Assembly (NCBI GenBank): GCA_913061055.1
Contig: CAJXVA010000013.1
Coordinates: forward strand, 1-47,282
Direction of reading: 5' to 3'
Origin: an uncultured Pseudomonadota bacterium
GTDB taxonomy: Bacteria > Myxococcota_A > Polyangia > Nannocystales > Nannocystaceae
DNA length: 47,282 nt
Every line of letters begins with the position of its first letter. The stretch's first letter is position 1. Positions 1 through 8,053 of this stretch are shown here, piece by piece. Under the pieces are notes generated by a model. It worked only from the letters and a program-made list of their open reading frames with translations. It did no database searches and was not told the origin of the DNA. Both the position numbers and the translations under genes were made by a program.

Positions 1-50
1 TACGAGATGTAGAGAGGTCTCGTGGGCTCGGAGATGTGTATAAGAGACAG
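1..50. other. Illumina Nextera i7 adapter (non-genomic)
   Basis: Bases 32-50 are the Tn5 mosaic end AGATGTGTATAAGAGACAG. Bases 17-50 match the complete Nextera read-2 transposase adapter. Bases 1-8 (tacgagat) are the tail of the P7 primer, and bases 9-16 (gtagagag) sit exactly where the i7 index belongs; they match Nextera index N707 from memory. This is library sequence left at a contig end, so genomic sequence starts at 51 and any reading frame starting inside 1-50 is artificial. Confidence 0.97.
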
Positions 51-356
51 CGACTCGCCGGCGGCGGCGAGTTCTTTGCGGCACGAAAACCGGTGGTCGG
101 CGCGGCGAAGGTCGCCGGGTTCTACGTCAAGATCTCCGCCGGCGAGTCGGCCGTCCCCACGATCGAGATGCGCACACTCGGAGGGGTGCCGACGCTGGTC
201 GTGCGGCGCCCACAGGCCCACGGCAATCATGCTCCGGCGGCCTGCATTCAGGTCGAGCTGAACGAGGCCGGCCAGATTGCGCGCATCTACTCCGTCCTGG
301 CGACGGCGAAGGTTCGGGACATGCTCACTGCCCCAGGGCGGTTTGGATCCCCGTGA
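51..356 (+). CDS. ECF RNA polymerase sigma factor, C-terminal SnoaL-like part (5' truncated)
   Basis: About 101 codons of the 3' end of a gene cut by the contig end. The visible protein has the pattern of the NTF2/SnoaL-like tail of ECF sigma factors of the ECF41/SigJ kind: an alternating segment around PVVGAAKVAGFYV, a middle part resembling the 'gvPtlVv' strand, and a terminal strand ending RIYSVLATAKVRD, comparable to the 'I..VrNPDKL' end of those proteins. Sigma regions 2 and 4 are outside the window. In known ECF41 proteins this tail modulates sigma activity without a separate anti-sigma factor. The gene overlaps the 3' end of the minus-strand neighbour by 32 bp. An upstream in-frame ATG lies inside the adapter and is not a start. 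Confidence 0.65.
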   Translation, partial: RLAGGGEFFAARKPVVGAAKVAGFYVKISAGESAVPTIEMRTLGGVPTLVVRRPQAHGNHAPAACIQVELNEAGQIARIYSVLATAKVRDMLTAPGRFGSP

Positions 357-1263
357 TCAGGTCGTCGTCGGACGCGAACAGCTCGTCGACTTCGTCCTGC
401 TCGAAGAACCAATCACCGGGGCGACGGAACATCATCGGGTCGCGTTCCAGCGCGAGCTCGAGCCGCTCGGCTAGCTTGCGGACCGACGCACCCTCCACCA
501 GCTCGATCTGCTCGGCCGCGACAAGCGTCTCGATGAAGGCCACGAACGGGTCCTTCTGTGCCGGCGATCCTGAGTCGTCTTCGTCCTCGAAGTCGTCATC
601 TTCGTCGCCCAGGCCTGCAATCGCGGCGAACAGGCGAGAGGCGACGGCGTCGGAGGTCTTCTTTTCGCCGGTGCTCGCCTTTGCGGGCTTCTTGGTGGCG
701 CCTGCGCCACCAAACAGGGCGCGTAGGTCCGGAAGTGCAGCATCGTCCATGGCGTCGCCGGGAAGGGAGAGTGCTTCGGGGAACGGTGCCCCGGCAGGCG
801 TGCGTGCAGCGTCGGTCAGGTGGGGCATCGACGGCCACCGAGGCTCGGGAAGCTTGTCTTCCTTCGCGAGCACCAGAACGTACTGCGCGCCGATGCTCTC
901 TTCGCAATCCGGGAACACTTCGTACAGCGCACCCCAGTAGGACCCGTCGTCGACGGCCCACGTGCCTTGCGAGTCACCGAGCTTCGTGCCCAGGTTCACC
1001 GGTCCGGCGACGTCGAGCGGGAATGCGAACGCGGAGTGCAACACGTCGGCCACCGTCGGTAGGTCGTCCTCGGCGACGAGGCGGACCGAGAACGTGCCCT
1101 TTTCGCCGAGCTCGATGCCAAACGCTCGCGCATCGGCGAGGGCTTTCGATGGGTCTGCGCCGGCGTGATCGCCGACGTACACCACGATGCGTCCCTCGGA
1201 CGCCTTGCACTCAAGCGTGGCCAAAGCACAGCGAGCGTGGTGCGAGGGGGGCAGCGCCGTCAA
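325..1263 (-). CDS. hypothetical acidic protein
   Basis: About 312 residues, function not recognised. The N-terminal half (about 25-150) looks like a compact alpha/beta domain with strands such as GRIVVYVGD, FSVRLVAED and AQYVLVLAKED. A low-complexity linker follows, with Lys/Thr and then a run of acidic residues around 225-240. The C-terminal segment is helical and ends with a short acidic part (DEVDELFASDDD). There is no signal peptide, membrane segment or cysteine motif, so it is probably cytoplasmic. The frame opens with TTG at 1263; GTG codons near 1190 are alternative starts, but codon usage looks coding from close to 1263. It overlaps the sigma-factor gene tail to tail. Confidence 0.7.
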   Translation of the reverse strand: MTALPPSHHARCALATLECKASEGRIVVYVGDHAGADPSKALADARAFGIELGEKGTFSVRLVAEDDLPTVADVLHSAFAFPLDVAGPVNLGTKLGDSQGTWAVDDGSYWGALYEVFPDCEESIGAQYVLVLAKEDKLPEPRWPSMPHLTDAARTPAGAPFPEALSLPGDAMDDAALPDLRALFGGAGATKKPAKASTGEKKTSDAVASRLFAAIAGLGDEDDDFEDEDDSGSPAQKDPFVAFIETLVAAEQIELVEGASVRKLAERLELALERDPMMFRRPGDWFFEQDEVDELFASDDDLITGIQTALGQ

Positions 1264-1312
1264 CCCCTGGCGCTCACCGAATCGGCGAAATCGCGTGAGG
1301 TTTCGGGTTCGC

Positions 1313-2047
1313 TCAGTCGTTCCCGGTCACGGTCAGGCTCCAACTCGAGCCGACCGTACATTCGTCCGCTTTGGGGAAGATCTCCACCGCGACGACCGCG
1401 TCATCGTCCGCATTGTTGGCAACCGCGCCCTCGCCCCAGTCGAAGCGTACCGAGTCGGCACCCGTTGTTCGGGACTCCGCCTCGAGCCCGCCACAGCCAT
1501 TGGCATCCCCCGGATCTCCGAGATATGCGCGAATGTCCCAGTCCCCCCCCGTGCTGGTGAGGTCGAGCGTGACGCTCATCGCAGAGCCGAGAATGCCGCT
1601 GTCGTTTTCGCTGACCTCGACCTGCAGCCAGATGGGCTCGGTCCCGGTTTCGCTGACCGAGGGAACGGTGGTGTCTCCCGACACGCCCCCCAGCGTTGGC
1701 GCACCGTTGCAGGTCGTCGGGAAGTCGCAGGGGAAGGTTTCGACGCTGGTGTCCGAGTCCGATGAGGTGTCGTCGCCGGACGATTCCTGCCGGCCGCCGG
1801 AGGTCGAGCCGGTCGACCCGTCGCTCTCCTCGTCGTCGGTGGTGGTGGAGTCGTCGGTGGTGGTGGTGGTGTCGTCTGGAGGGTTGATGCCGGTGGTGAA
1901 TGGGCCCTCGGACGTGCTGTCCGCGTCGTCATCGGTCGCAGGCGGTGGACCCGTCGTGATCGCGGGCCCGGAGGGGTCCGCTGACGTCGCGCATCCGATC
2001 ACCAGCGCGCATGCGCCTGCGCAGCCGCTCCACACCCGCCAAGACAC
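1313..2047 (-). CDS. predicted lipoprotein with Thr/Ser/Asp-rich linker
   Basis: About 244 residues starting at GTG. A short hydrophobic signal ends in the lipobox VIGC (Cys about 19), so it should be a lipid-anchored surface or periplasmic protein. Residues about 25-100 are a low-complexity linker of Thr, Ser, Asp and Gly, a spacer common in Nannocystales lipoproteins. The C-terminal domain (about 105-244) has a beta-sandwich-like pattern, with strands such as IWLQVEVSE, MSVTLDLTS and WDIRAYLGD and a cysteine pair. It resembles small secreted beta domains in general, but I recognise no family. Function unknown. Confidence 0.75.
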   Translation of the reverse strand: MSWRVWSGCAGACALVIGCATSADPSGPAITTGPPPATDDDADSTSEGPFTTGINPPDDTTTTTDDSTTTDDEESDGSTGSTSGGRQESSGDDTSSDSDTSVETFPCDFPTTCNGAPTLGGVSGDTTVPSVSETGTEPIWLQVEVSENDSGILGSAMSVTLDLTSTGGDWDIRAYLGDPGDANGCGGLEAESRTTGADSVRFDWGEGAVANNADDDAVVAVEIFPKADECTVGSSWSLTVTGND

Positions 2048-2080
2048 GCCCCGAGTCTACCAAGCCCGGCTCTTGCAGCG

Positions 2081-2452
2081 TCATCCTTCGCCCAGTTGCG
2101 CCTTGAGGCTGCCGTCCGCTATCGCTTTCTCCAGATCGGTGAAGCCTCCGAGGAGGGCGCCGCGGACGAAGACCTGTGGAAACGTGGGCCATCCGCTCCA
2201 CATCTTGATCGCGAGCCGCGGCTTCCACTGCGACATGTAGCTGCCGTACTCGAGGTAGGTGAACGGGATGTCGGCCTGCTTGAGTGCAGCGCGAGCCTTG
2301 CGAACGAAGGGGTTCTGCGACATCCCGACGACCACCAACGCATCGCCCTCAACCGCCTTGGCGACCTCGTCCACGACCTCCCGGTGGAAGCCGGCCACCT
2401 TCGTTGCGGTTCGTTCCGTGTACGCCGAGTCCGAGAGCAGAGGCCGTTGCAT
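2081..2452 (-). CDS. glutaredoxin-like protein lacking active-site cysteines
   Basis: 123 residues with a glutaredoxin/thioredoxin-like fold. After an N-terminal helix (10-37) comes strand ALVVVGMS, then the position of the usual CPYC/CGFS motif, which here reads N47-P48-F49-V50. The second half is well conserved for glutaredoxins: the cis-proline region WPTFPQVFV (Pro92) and the GG-F-D-L glutathione-binding loop (GGFTDL). With no cysteine at the redox site it cannot be a normal thiol oxidoreductase. It may bind glutathione or a cluster partner, or be a structural relative of monothiol glutaredoxins. No signal peptide is seen, so it is probably cytoplasmic. Confidence 0.8.
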   Translation of the reverse strand: MQRPLLSDSAYTERTATKVAGFHREVVDEVAKAVEGDALVVVGMSQNPFVRKARAALKQADIPFTYLEYGSYMSQWKPRLAIKMWSGWPTFPQVFVRGALLGGFTDLEKAIADGSLKAQLGEG

Positions 2453-2499
2453 GGCGTGGGCTTAGCAGGTTTGACTCGGCCCTCCACCTGCGCGGTTGC

Positions 2500-3135
2500 T
2501 CAGGTCTTCTTCCTGCGGGTCGTCTTCTTCGCGACCTTCTTCGTGGCGGCCCGCGGTGGGTGGGGCGTGTCCCCGCGTTCGAGCATGTCGACGTATTTCT
2601 TCACCCGCCGGGCCCGCGTCGAGTCCGTCGCCGCGTCCCAGACTCCGAACAGAATCGAGTATCGGTTCGCTCCATCGAGCGCTTCGAACGCCGCGCGCGC
2701 CATCGGTGACGCAGCAAGGGCTTCTTTCAACGCCGGGGGAACCGTCATCTTGGAGGCCGATGGGTACGCTCGCTCCCATCGTCCGTCTTCACGTGCGGCT
2801 TCGACCTGCGCGAGCCCGGGAGCGTGCATGCCCCCGCGTTCGATCAAGCCCTCCGCGATCTCCCGGTTGATGAGAGACCACTTGCTGCGCGCTCGCCGAG
2901 GCGTGAATCGCAGCAGGTAGTACGTCTCGTCGTACCCATTCTTCAGGCCATCGATCCAACCCCAGGCGATCGCTTCCTCGCGGGCCTCGACATACGTCGT
3001 CGTCGTCACGCCCGAGTTCTTCTTGGCGAACATCACCCACAGCCCCTCCTCACGCTTGTGATGTTTCCGGAGCCAGACGCGGAACTTGGCCTGCGTCGCG
3101 AAGGCTTCCATCGGAAGACCTTTGTGTTCCGCCAT
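2500..3135 (-). CDS. YdeI/OmpD-associated family protein
   Basis: 211 residues. The pattern is that of the YdeI/OmpD-associated (OmdA) family: an N-terminal FRVWLRKHHKREEGLWV block, then EAIAWGWIDGLKNGYDETYYLLRF with the family's characteristic WGWIDG, then FTPRRARSKWSLINRE, and a C-terminal helical domain with PPALKEALAASP and FEALDGANRYSILF. The last 20 residues are a Lys/Arg tail rich in Thr and Ala. Members are small, probably cytosolic proteins linked in enterobacteria to peptide resistance; the biochemical role is not known. ATG at 3135 is the first in-frame start, and an in-frame Met8 is an alternative. Confidence 0.85.
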   Translation of the reverse strand: MAEHKGLPMEAFATQAKFRVWLRKHHKREEGLWVMFAKKNSGVTTTTYVEAREEAIAWGWIDGLKNGYDETYYLLRFTPRRARSKWSLINREIAEGLIERGGMHAPGLAQVEAAREDGRWERAYPSASKMTVPPALKEALAASPMARAAFEALDGANRYSILFGVWDAATDSTRARRVKKYVDMLERGDTPHPPRAATKKVAKKTTRRKKT

Positions 3136-3323
3136 CGGGGAATCGTAGGCGGACGCGCTGCTGGTGGCTATCGGCGCGTGGCGTTATCGTGCCCCGGCGA
3201 TGATCACAACGGTCGCACTGCTGGTGAGCATGGTCGCGCCGGTCCGGGTTTCGATGCCCGTGCGCAGCGACTGTCCGTCGGCCGCCCGCGCCACGGCCGA
3301 ACCCGCCCGCACCCAATCAGCCG

Positions 3324-3734
3324 GTGGCGGCGTCCATCGAAACGGCCCCCGTGGTTTCCGCACCGGCTCCGGCGGCACCCTCTGGCCCCGAGGACGGGCG
3401 GCGCCAAGCCAGCACGGCAGCCCTCGCAGCTGCATCGACGCTCGCCGCCGAAGCGAAGCTCGTACGTGCGATCAAGGGCGCCGTGTCCACGGATCCGCGG
3501 GCGGCTCTAACACTCGCCGAACGGTATGCGGTGCGCTTTCCGCAGGGGGTGCTGTCCGCAGAGGCCGCCGCACTTCGTGTCGATGCGTTGTGCCGACTCG
3601 GACGGGAGCCGGCAGCGAAACTGGCCGCGCAGTCCCTACCCGCCACGCATCCGTCGGCCACCGTCGCAACGCAAGGGTGCCCACGAGAAAAAACGACGAA
3701 CCCCGCCTCCCCCGGAGAAGCAGTCGGTCGGTGA
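3324..3734 (+). pseudogene. fragment of a helical-repeat protein of the sigma-factor-associated type
   Basis: This frame is open from 3228 to 3734 but has no good start or signal sequence. The visible part has a Pro/Ala linker and then helices with TPR-like pattern: STLAAEAKLVRAIKGAV, PRAALTLAERYAVRFPQG, and EAAALRVDALCRLGR followed by a HPS motif. That order is typical of the C-terminal part of membrane-anchored proteins encoded beside ECF sigma factors in Nannocystales (from memory). A possible N-terminal membrane segment (MITTVALLVSMVAP, ATG at 3200) lies in a different frame, which suggests a frameshift between about 3230 and 3320. This is either a decayed gene or a sequencing error. Confidence 0.45.
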
Positions 3735-4176
3735 CGATCCGATCGCCCTCGACATCGAGGTCGAGGTCGAGGGATTCGACATCGACAGTGCGGATGCTCC
3801 CTGCACCGTGGTCGAGGACGGATTCGACTGCGACGTCGATGGTACGCCCACACCCGTGTCGGTCGAACTCGGGGGTACGGGGCCGCTGCCGTGGGCGGAC
3901 GGAGATTGTGTGCTCGTCAAGGTTTCGAAGGGCTCGACCACGATCATGAACATTGTCGAGGTCGAGGATCCACAGGGACGACTGCTCGGGTTGTTGATCG
4001 GGGGCTTCCGGGTTTCGAGTGGACCCTCGGCTCAAGACGAAGCGAGTAGAACGCGTGCTAAGGAACAGGGTTTGGCGTATCCGTTTTCGACGAACCGCGT
4101 CGTGACACGGACCGCCGCGGGGGCTACCCCCGGTCGAGTTGGCCGTCGTAGGCACCGAGGGAGAGCTGAGGCGTAG
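3727..4176 (+). pseudogene. possible gene remnant, acidic beta-type domain
   Basis: This frame reads like protein from about 3733 to about 4005: repeated Glu/Val strands (LDIEVEVEGFDI), a cysteine pair, then PWADGDCVLVKVSKG and a GRLLGLLIGG strand. The codon pattern then becomes irregular up to the stop at 4176. No convincing start codon exists; GTG at 3808 is the only candidate inside the coding-like part. The frame is shifted relative to the preceding fragment, which stops at 3734. I read it as a second remnant of the same damaged locus. I recognise no family. Confidence 0.35.
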
Positions 4177-4349
4177 AGAATCGACAACGCGGCGCTCGGT
4201 GTGCTCTACCCTCGAAGTGGATGCGCTGATGCGCTGGCGGATGCTGTAGCCCAGCCTAGCTCGGGCGAAGGGCGGTCGTGCTGCTCAATGGGCAGGTTTG
4301 CCGCACGAAAGGAGGTGTACCGGACTTGCGGCCCCCCTGGGGCTGGAGC
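4177..4349. other. intergenic stretch, no gene recognised
   Basis: Between the remnant region and the 3' end of the large lipoprotein I see no coding-like frame. It contains a purine-rich Shine-Dalgarno-like string (aaaggaggtg, about 4310-4319), but no start codon at a useful distance opens a convincing protein. Confidence 0.4.
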
Positions 4350-6605
4350 CTACGGTGTGGTGCTCAATATGAAGACGTCTGGATGGTCGGAGTCCGGTTC
4401 GTTCGCCGCGGTGACGGTCGATCCTTGCGCAGACAACGTTCTATGGAACCGACCGGCAACAACCACATTACCCGCAGGTGACGCGGCCACACTCTCTCCG
4501 AACGCGCCCCCGATCGCGTCCGTGCCGGAGCTGCTGGCCTCGTAGAGCTCTGCCCACAGCCCCGCCCCATCAACAGGGCGATATCCAGCCAATACGAGGT
4601 GTTGTCCTGCTGTGCTCCCGCTGGTGAGAGTTTGACCCGCGAAGTATGCGTTCGTGCTTTCGCCGAACCCCGTGTTGAACATCGCGGTCACCACCAGCTC
4701 CCCTGCCGCATTCATGGTCAACCCCCCAGCCCCGTCGCGCCATGTCCCGCCCCCATGACGCACCCAAAGCGGTGCACCAGAGCCGCCGTAGGCGAGGACG
4801 ATGGTGTCGTCAAAGCCCCATGTGGTGAGAGTCGAGCCTCCGACGTTGGCTGTCCCGTCGACGGTCCCCGTGACGTAGGCGACGCCGGAGTCGTCAAGGA
4901 AGGCTCCGCCTGCCCCATCCTGCTGGGTGCCTCCGAACGAGTCGGACCACAGAGAGTCGCCGGCAGCGTCGAGCTTCAGGACAAAACCATCGTTCGCTCC
5001 AGCCGAGGTGAGCGGCCCGGCGCCGTAATCGACCGTTCCGCCGAACGAGCCCACGACCAAAACCTCACCGGCCGCGTTGATATCAACCCCGCGGGGGGAG
5101 TCGTAGAATGGACCCTCAAGCTGACGGGAAAACCGGTACGTGCCGGCGCTGTCGAGGCTAAGGACGAACGCGTCTGAGAAGCCGAAGGGCATGGTCCCGG
5201 GAAGCGCCCCCCCGCCGAAGTCGACGCCCAGTCCCCCTATCCGGCCCACAGCCACGAGTTCACCGGTCGCGTTCGCGGCCAGAGCAGAGCCGCCCAGCGT
5301 CGCATCTGGCGCCCCGTAGCGATTTGTCCATCGGGGCGATCCGTCGTGATGGTAGGCGGCCACGAGTAGGTCCCGTCGACCCGTGACAGGAGTTTCGCCC
5401 ATGCCAGTGTCGAGCGGGCCCGTCGAACCGAGTACAACGTACACGCGGTCTGCGGAGTCTATGGCTACACCGTAGGCCGTATCGTCACCGGCGCCCGAGA
5501 ACAACCTGGACCACCGGTAGTTACCGTCCGGGTCGTAGCCGACGATGAAGCCGTCTTCTCGTTGAGTCGGCTCAGGCCCCTGCCCGAGATCGATGGTCGG
5601 GCCCAGCGTCCTGCCAGAGACATAGACGTTGCCCTGCGTATCAATCGCCACAGTAGTGCTGCTGAAGACGCTATCGTGCTCGGTTCCGCCGAGGCGTTTG
5701 AGCCACCCCGTTGCCGACACGCAGGTTCCGGTGATGTCGATCGGCCGAGCCAAGACGTTGTTCACCTCATCCCGTTCGGAGACGGCGTCGAACTCGTCAA
5801 CGACTGCCAGCAAATACTGAGGGCCTGGGGTCGCTGTCCAAGGGATCTGGTTGGCGTCGCTCGAGACCGAGACTGTGGAGCCTCCGGCCATGCCGCCCGA
5901 GATCTGATCGCGACCGCCCAGTAGCAGGCTGTCGCCGGTCCCCCAGAACGGGTCCTCTGAGAGATACCAGGCGACTCCGAACGTTTCAGAGATCGCGTCG
6001 CTGCTATCGTTGGTGACGTCCAACGAAACGAGTGACCCAATGTCCTGCCCGACGCACGCCTGCGCGGGCTTCATGATCTCGGTGATGACGAGGTCCACCG
6101 GATCGCAGCTCCCGCACCCCAGGGACTCGACTTCAGAAACGCATATCGAATCCCACTGGTTTCCGCAGCAATAGGGATCTGCGTCGCACACGCAAGACGC
6201 TGTGGAGGAATCCTCGCACCCTGGCAGTGGCGAGGCTGCGCAGCATGCGACTTCTTCGGCGCAGGTGCCACATCCGAGCGAATCCACCTCGGAGACGCAC
6301 AGGGAGTCCCATTCGACATCGCAGCAGTAGGAATCAGAAACGCAGACGCACTCTGCAACGACGAGGTCCGAGCACGTGTCGGGCCCGGTCGCACAACAAT
6401 CCGCCGTTGTTGCGAACGGGTCACGGGGTACAGCCAAGTCCACACCGTCGGGCATTCGATCGACACGCTCGCCCGCATCGTCCGCGAGTTCCACGTCTTG
6501 TGCCGGCTCAATGTCGGCGCCGTCGGTCGCGCTCGATGGGTTTGCATCGCAGGCGCACGCCAGCAGGAGAAGCGGAGCCGGAGTGAGTCGGGAGAGCGTG
6601 TTCAT
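4350..6605 (-). CDS. lipoprotein with tandem Cys-rich repeats, CARDB-like domain and beta-propeller repeats
   Basis: 751 residues. A signal peptide with lipobox LLAC (Cys17; Cys19 also possible) predicts a lipid-anchored surface protein. Residues about 68-165 hold two tandem cysteine-rich units of about 46 residues, each starting CC and ending YCC..WDS.CVSEV.SLGCG.C, a pattern frequent in Nannocystales secreted proteins. A CARDB-like beta domain follows (about 167-290, starting VDLVITEIM). The C-terminal 460 residues contain SBBP/YCF48-like propeller repeats with recurring units such as 'DTQGNVYVSGRT' and 'NAAGEVLVVGSF'. No catalytic motif is visible; adhesion or carbohydrate/surface binding is a guess. 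Its ATG lies directly beside the start of the divergent plus-strand frame. Confidence 0.85.
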   Translation of the reverse strand: MNTLSRLTPAPLLLLACACDANPSSATDGADIEPAQDVELADDAGERVDRMPDGVDLAVPRDPFATTADCCATGPDTCSDLVVAECVCVSDSYCCDVEWDSLCVSEVDSLGCGTCAEEVACCAASPLPGCEDSSTASCVCDADPYCCGNQWDSICVSEVESLGCGSCDPVDLVITEIMKPAQACVGQDIGSLVSLDVTNDSSDAISETFGVAWYLSEDPFWGTGDSLLLGGRDQISGGMAGGSTVSVSSDANQIPWTATPGPQYLLAVVDEFDAVSERDEVNNVLARPIDITGTCVSATGWLKRLGGTEHDSVFSSTTVAIDTQGNVYVSGRTLGPTIDLGQGPEPTQREDGFIVGYDPDGNYRWSRLFSGAGDDTAYGVAIDSADRVYVVLGSTGPLDTGMGETPVTGRRDLLVAAYHHDGSPRWTNRYGAPDATLGGSALAANATGELVAVGRIGGLGVDFGGGALPGTMPFGFSDAFVLSLDSAGTYRFSRQLEGPFYDSPRGVDINAAGEVLVVGSFGGTVDYGAGPLTSAGANDGFVLKLDAAGDSLWSDSFGGTQQDGAGGAFLDDSGVAYVTGTVDGTANVGGSTLTTWGFDDTIVLAYGGSGAPLWVRHGGGTWRDGAGGLTMNAAGELVVTAMFNTGFGESTNAYFAGQTLTSGSTAGQHLVLAGYRPVDGAGLWAELYEASSSGTDAIGGAFGESVAASPAGNVVVAGRFHRTLSAQGSTVTAANEPDSDHPDVFILSTTP

Positions 6606-7076
6606 GTGGACACCGGGGCAGTTGCCGGTGGCGTTGGACCGTTCCCAGATACTTTCACTACGAGGTCGAGGGCTTTGGACGGCGATCTCTGTGCGCGGTT
6701 AACGCCTCGCGGCGTGCGCTTCAGCGCGCCCGAGGGGGAGACCCTGGTCGCGCACTTCGGCTGGCCCGTGAGCGCATCTGTTCCGGACACGGTGGCCGCG
6801 TGGTTCAACCTCTCTATCGAGACGTTTGATGCAAACTGCACGCCGGTCGAGCCGGAGGTGGGCGGGATGTTCGTGCAAGACCCCTGTCCCGCCATCGACA
6901 CTCGGCTTGGGGTGGTCATGACGTGGGACGGGGTCGACGTCTCGATTGGCCCCGGCGAGCTCGTCGAGGAACAGGGAGCGGTCTACGCCGCCGATGCGTC
7001 GCGGTTGGAATTCGTGGAAGAGAGCTGCGGCGCGACGGTGCGCGCGTGGGTTTCGATGGTCCGTCTCCGCGACTGA
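6606..7076 (+). CDS. hypothetical protein, start uncertain
   Basis: About 156 residues if GTG at 6606 is used; TTG at 6684 is an alternative. Coding character is clear from about 6700: strands GVRFSAPEGETLVAHFGW, TVAAWFNLSIETFD and LGVVMTWDGVDVSIG, plus three spaced cysteines. No signal peptide or lipobox is visible, although the compact Cys-containing beta domain looks secreted. The gene may therefore have lost its 5' end, which would have lain where the divergent lipoprotein gene now starts. I recognise no family. A perfect 16-bp palindrome follows the stop. Confidence 0.5.
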   Translation: MDTGAVAGGVGPFPDTFTTRSRALDGDLCARLTPRGVRFSAPEGETLVAHFGWPVSASVPDTVAAWFNLSIETFDANCTPVEPEVGGMFVQDPCPAIDTRLGVVMTWDGVDVSIGPGELVEEQGAVYAADASRLEFVEESCGATVRAWVSMVRLRD

Positions 7077-7094
7077 CTTGGCTTCGGCCTCGCT

Positions 7095-7110
7095 GGACCC
7101 GTACGGGTCC
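7095..7110 (+). terminator. 16-bp perfect palindrome after the 6606-7076 gene
   Basis: The sequence ggaccc-gtac-gggtcc is perfectly self-complementary and begins 18 bases after the stop codon. It could form a 6-bp GC-rich hairpin with a 4-base loop, in keeping with a terminator, but no T-run follows. A dyad binding site is the alternative. Confidence 0.35.
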
Positions 7111-7221
7111 GAGTGGTGCGAGGGGCGGTGCCGCCGCGTGGCGAGGGGGCCACCGCGAGGTCCGTTACAAGCGTGTGACGGTTCGAGGGAACCTTGGCAG
7201 TACGCTGGGTGTCGGAGTCTC

Positions 7222-8040
7222 ATGAACCGCGCCGTCATTGCCACGCTCATCCTCCTCGGGGGCTGCAATCACGCCGCAGATGCGAGCCCGTCGAGCCTTT
7301 CGCAGTCCGCCCCCCCGTTGGTCGTGGCGCCCGCGTCCGCGCCTCGCATCCGGGTGCTGACGTTCAACGTCAACTTTGGGGTGGCCGACGCGCAGGCGAA
7401 CCTCGAGGCGATCGAGTCCCTCGACGCCGACGTTGTGTTGCTGCAGGAGACGACGGCGGAGTCAGAGGATCGGTTCCGCGACACGTTTTCAGAGCAGTAT
7501 CCCAACATTCTGTGGCAGGACTGCTGCAACGCCGGCGGGTTGGGCGTGCTCTCGAAGTATCCGATCGCGTGGGACGAGTACTTGGAGCCCGACGCGGGAT
7601 GGTTTCCGGGGTGGCTCGTCGCGGTCGAGACGCCGATCGGCGAGGTGCAGTTTCTCGATGTGCATCTGAGGCCGCCGGTCAGTGACTCGGGAAGCTGGGT
7701 GACCGGGCAGTTCTCGACGCGCAAGGTTCGGGCAAAGGAGATCGAGGGCTTTTGGAGAGCCGTCGAGGCGGAGGTGCCGGTGATCGTCGCGGGCGACTTC
7801 AACGAAGGGGCGAACGGTCGCGCAGTGGAGTTCCTCGCGGACAAGGGCATGCGCAGCGCGTTGGCGCAGGTCAAACCCAAGGCGGACACCTGGCATTGGC
7901 CGCTGAAGGTGGGGGAGTTGTCCTCGATGCTGGACCACATCGTCTACGACGCGCGCCTGTCGTTGCTGCGTGCAGATGTGCATGCGCTGGGGCGCTCCGA
8001 TCACTATCCGGTGGTCGCTGAGTTCACGCTCGCCGACTGA
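7222..8040 (+). CDS. endonuclease/exonuclease/phosphatase-family lipoprotein
   Basis: 272 residues from ATG 7222. The signal peptide ends in lipobox LGGC (Cys15), so the enzyme should be anchored outside the cytoplasm. The EEP-fold metal and catalytic motifs are present in order: LTFNVN (Asn), LLQETT (Glu metal ligand), VAGDFNEG (Asp/Asn pair) and SDHYPVVAEF (terminal Asp-His). The family hydrolyses phosphodiester or phosphomonoester bonds in nucleic acids, sphingomyelin or inositides; the substrate here cannot be told. The M28 peptidase gene follows after 13 bp on the same strand, so the two are probably co-transcribed and may act together in extracellular degradation. Confidence 0.88.
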   Translation: MNRAVIATLILLGGCNHAADASPSSLSQSAPPLVVAPASAPRIRVLTFNVNFGVADAQANLEAIESLDADVVLLQETTAESEDRFRDTFSEQYPNILWQDCCNAGGLGVLSKYPIAWDEYLEPDAGWFPGWLVAVETPIGEVQFLDVHLRPPVSDSGSWVTGQFSTRKVRAKEIEGFWRAVEAEVPVIVAGDFNEGANGRAVEFLADKGMRSALAQVKPKADTWHWPLKVGELSSMLDHIVYDARLSLLRADVHALGRSDHYPVVAEFTLAD

Positions 8041-8053
8041 TACGCTCGCCGCC

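Noticed and set aside
22..261. Open frames beginning in the first 50 bases
   Set aside because: Their starts lie inside the Nextera adapter; only the frame joining the SnoaL-like sigma tail from 51 onward reads as protein.
1838..1875. ggt/gtc-rich simple repeat
   Set aside because: It encodes the Thr/Ser/Asp linker of the lipoprotein on the minus strand; low-complexity linker, not a regulatory repeat.
4310..4319. Strong Shine-Dalgarno-like string aaaggaggtg
   Set aside because: No start codon at 5-10 bases opens a coding-like frame; probably chance or unrelated.
7170..7195. ggttcgag stretch resembling a tRNA T-arm
   Set aside because: No acceptor, D-arm or anticodon stem can be drawn around it.
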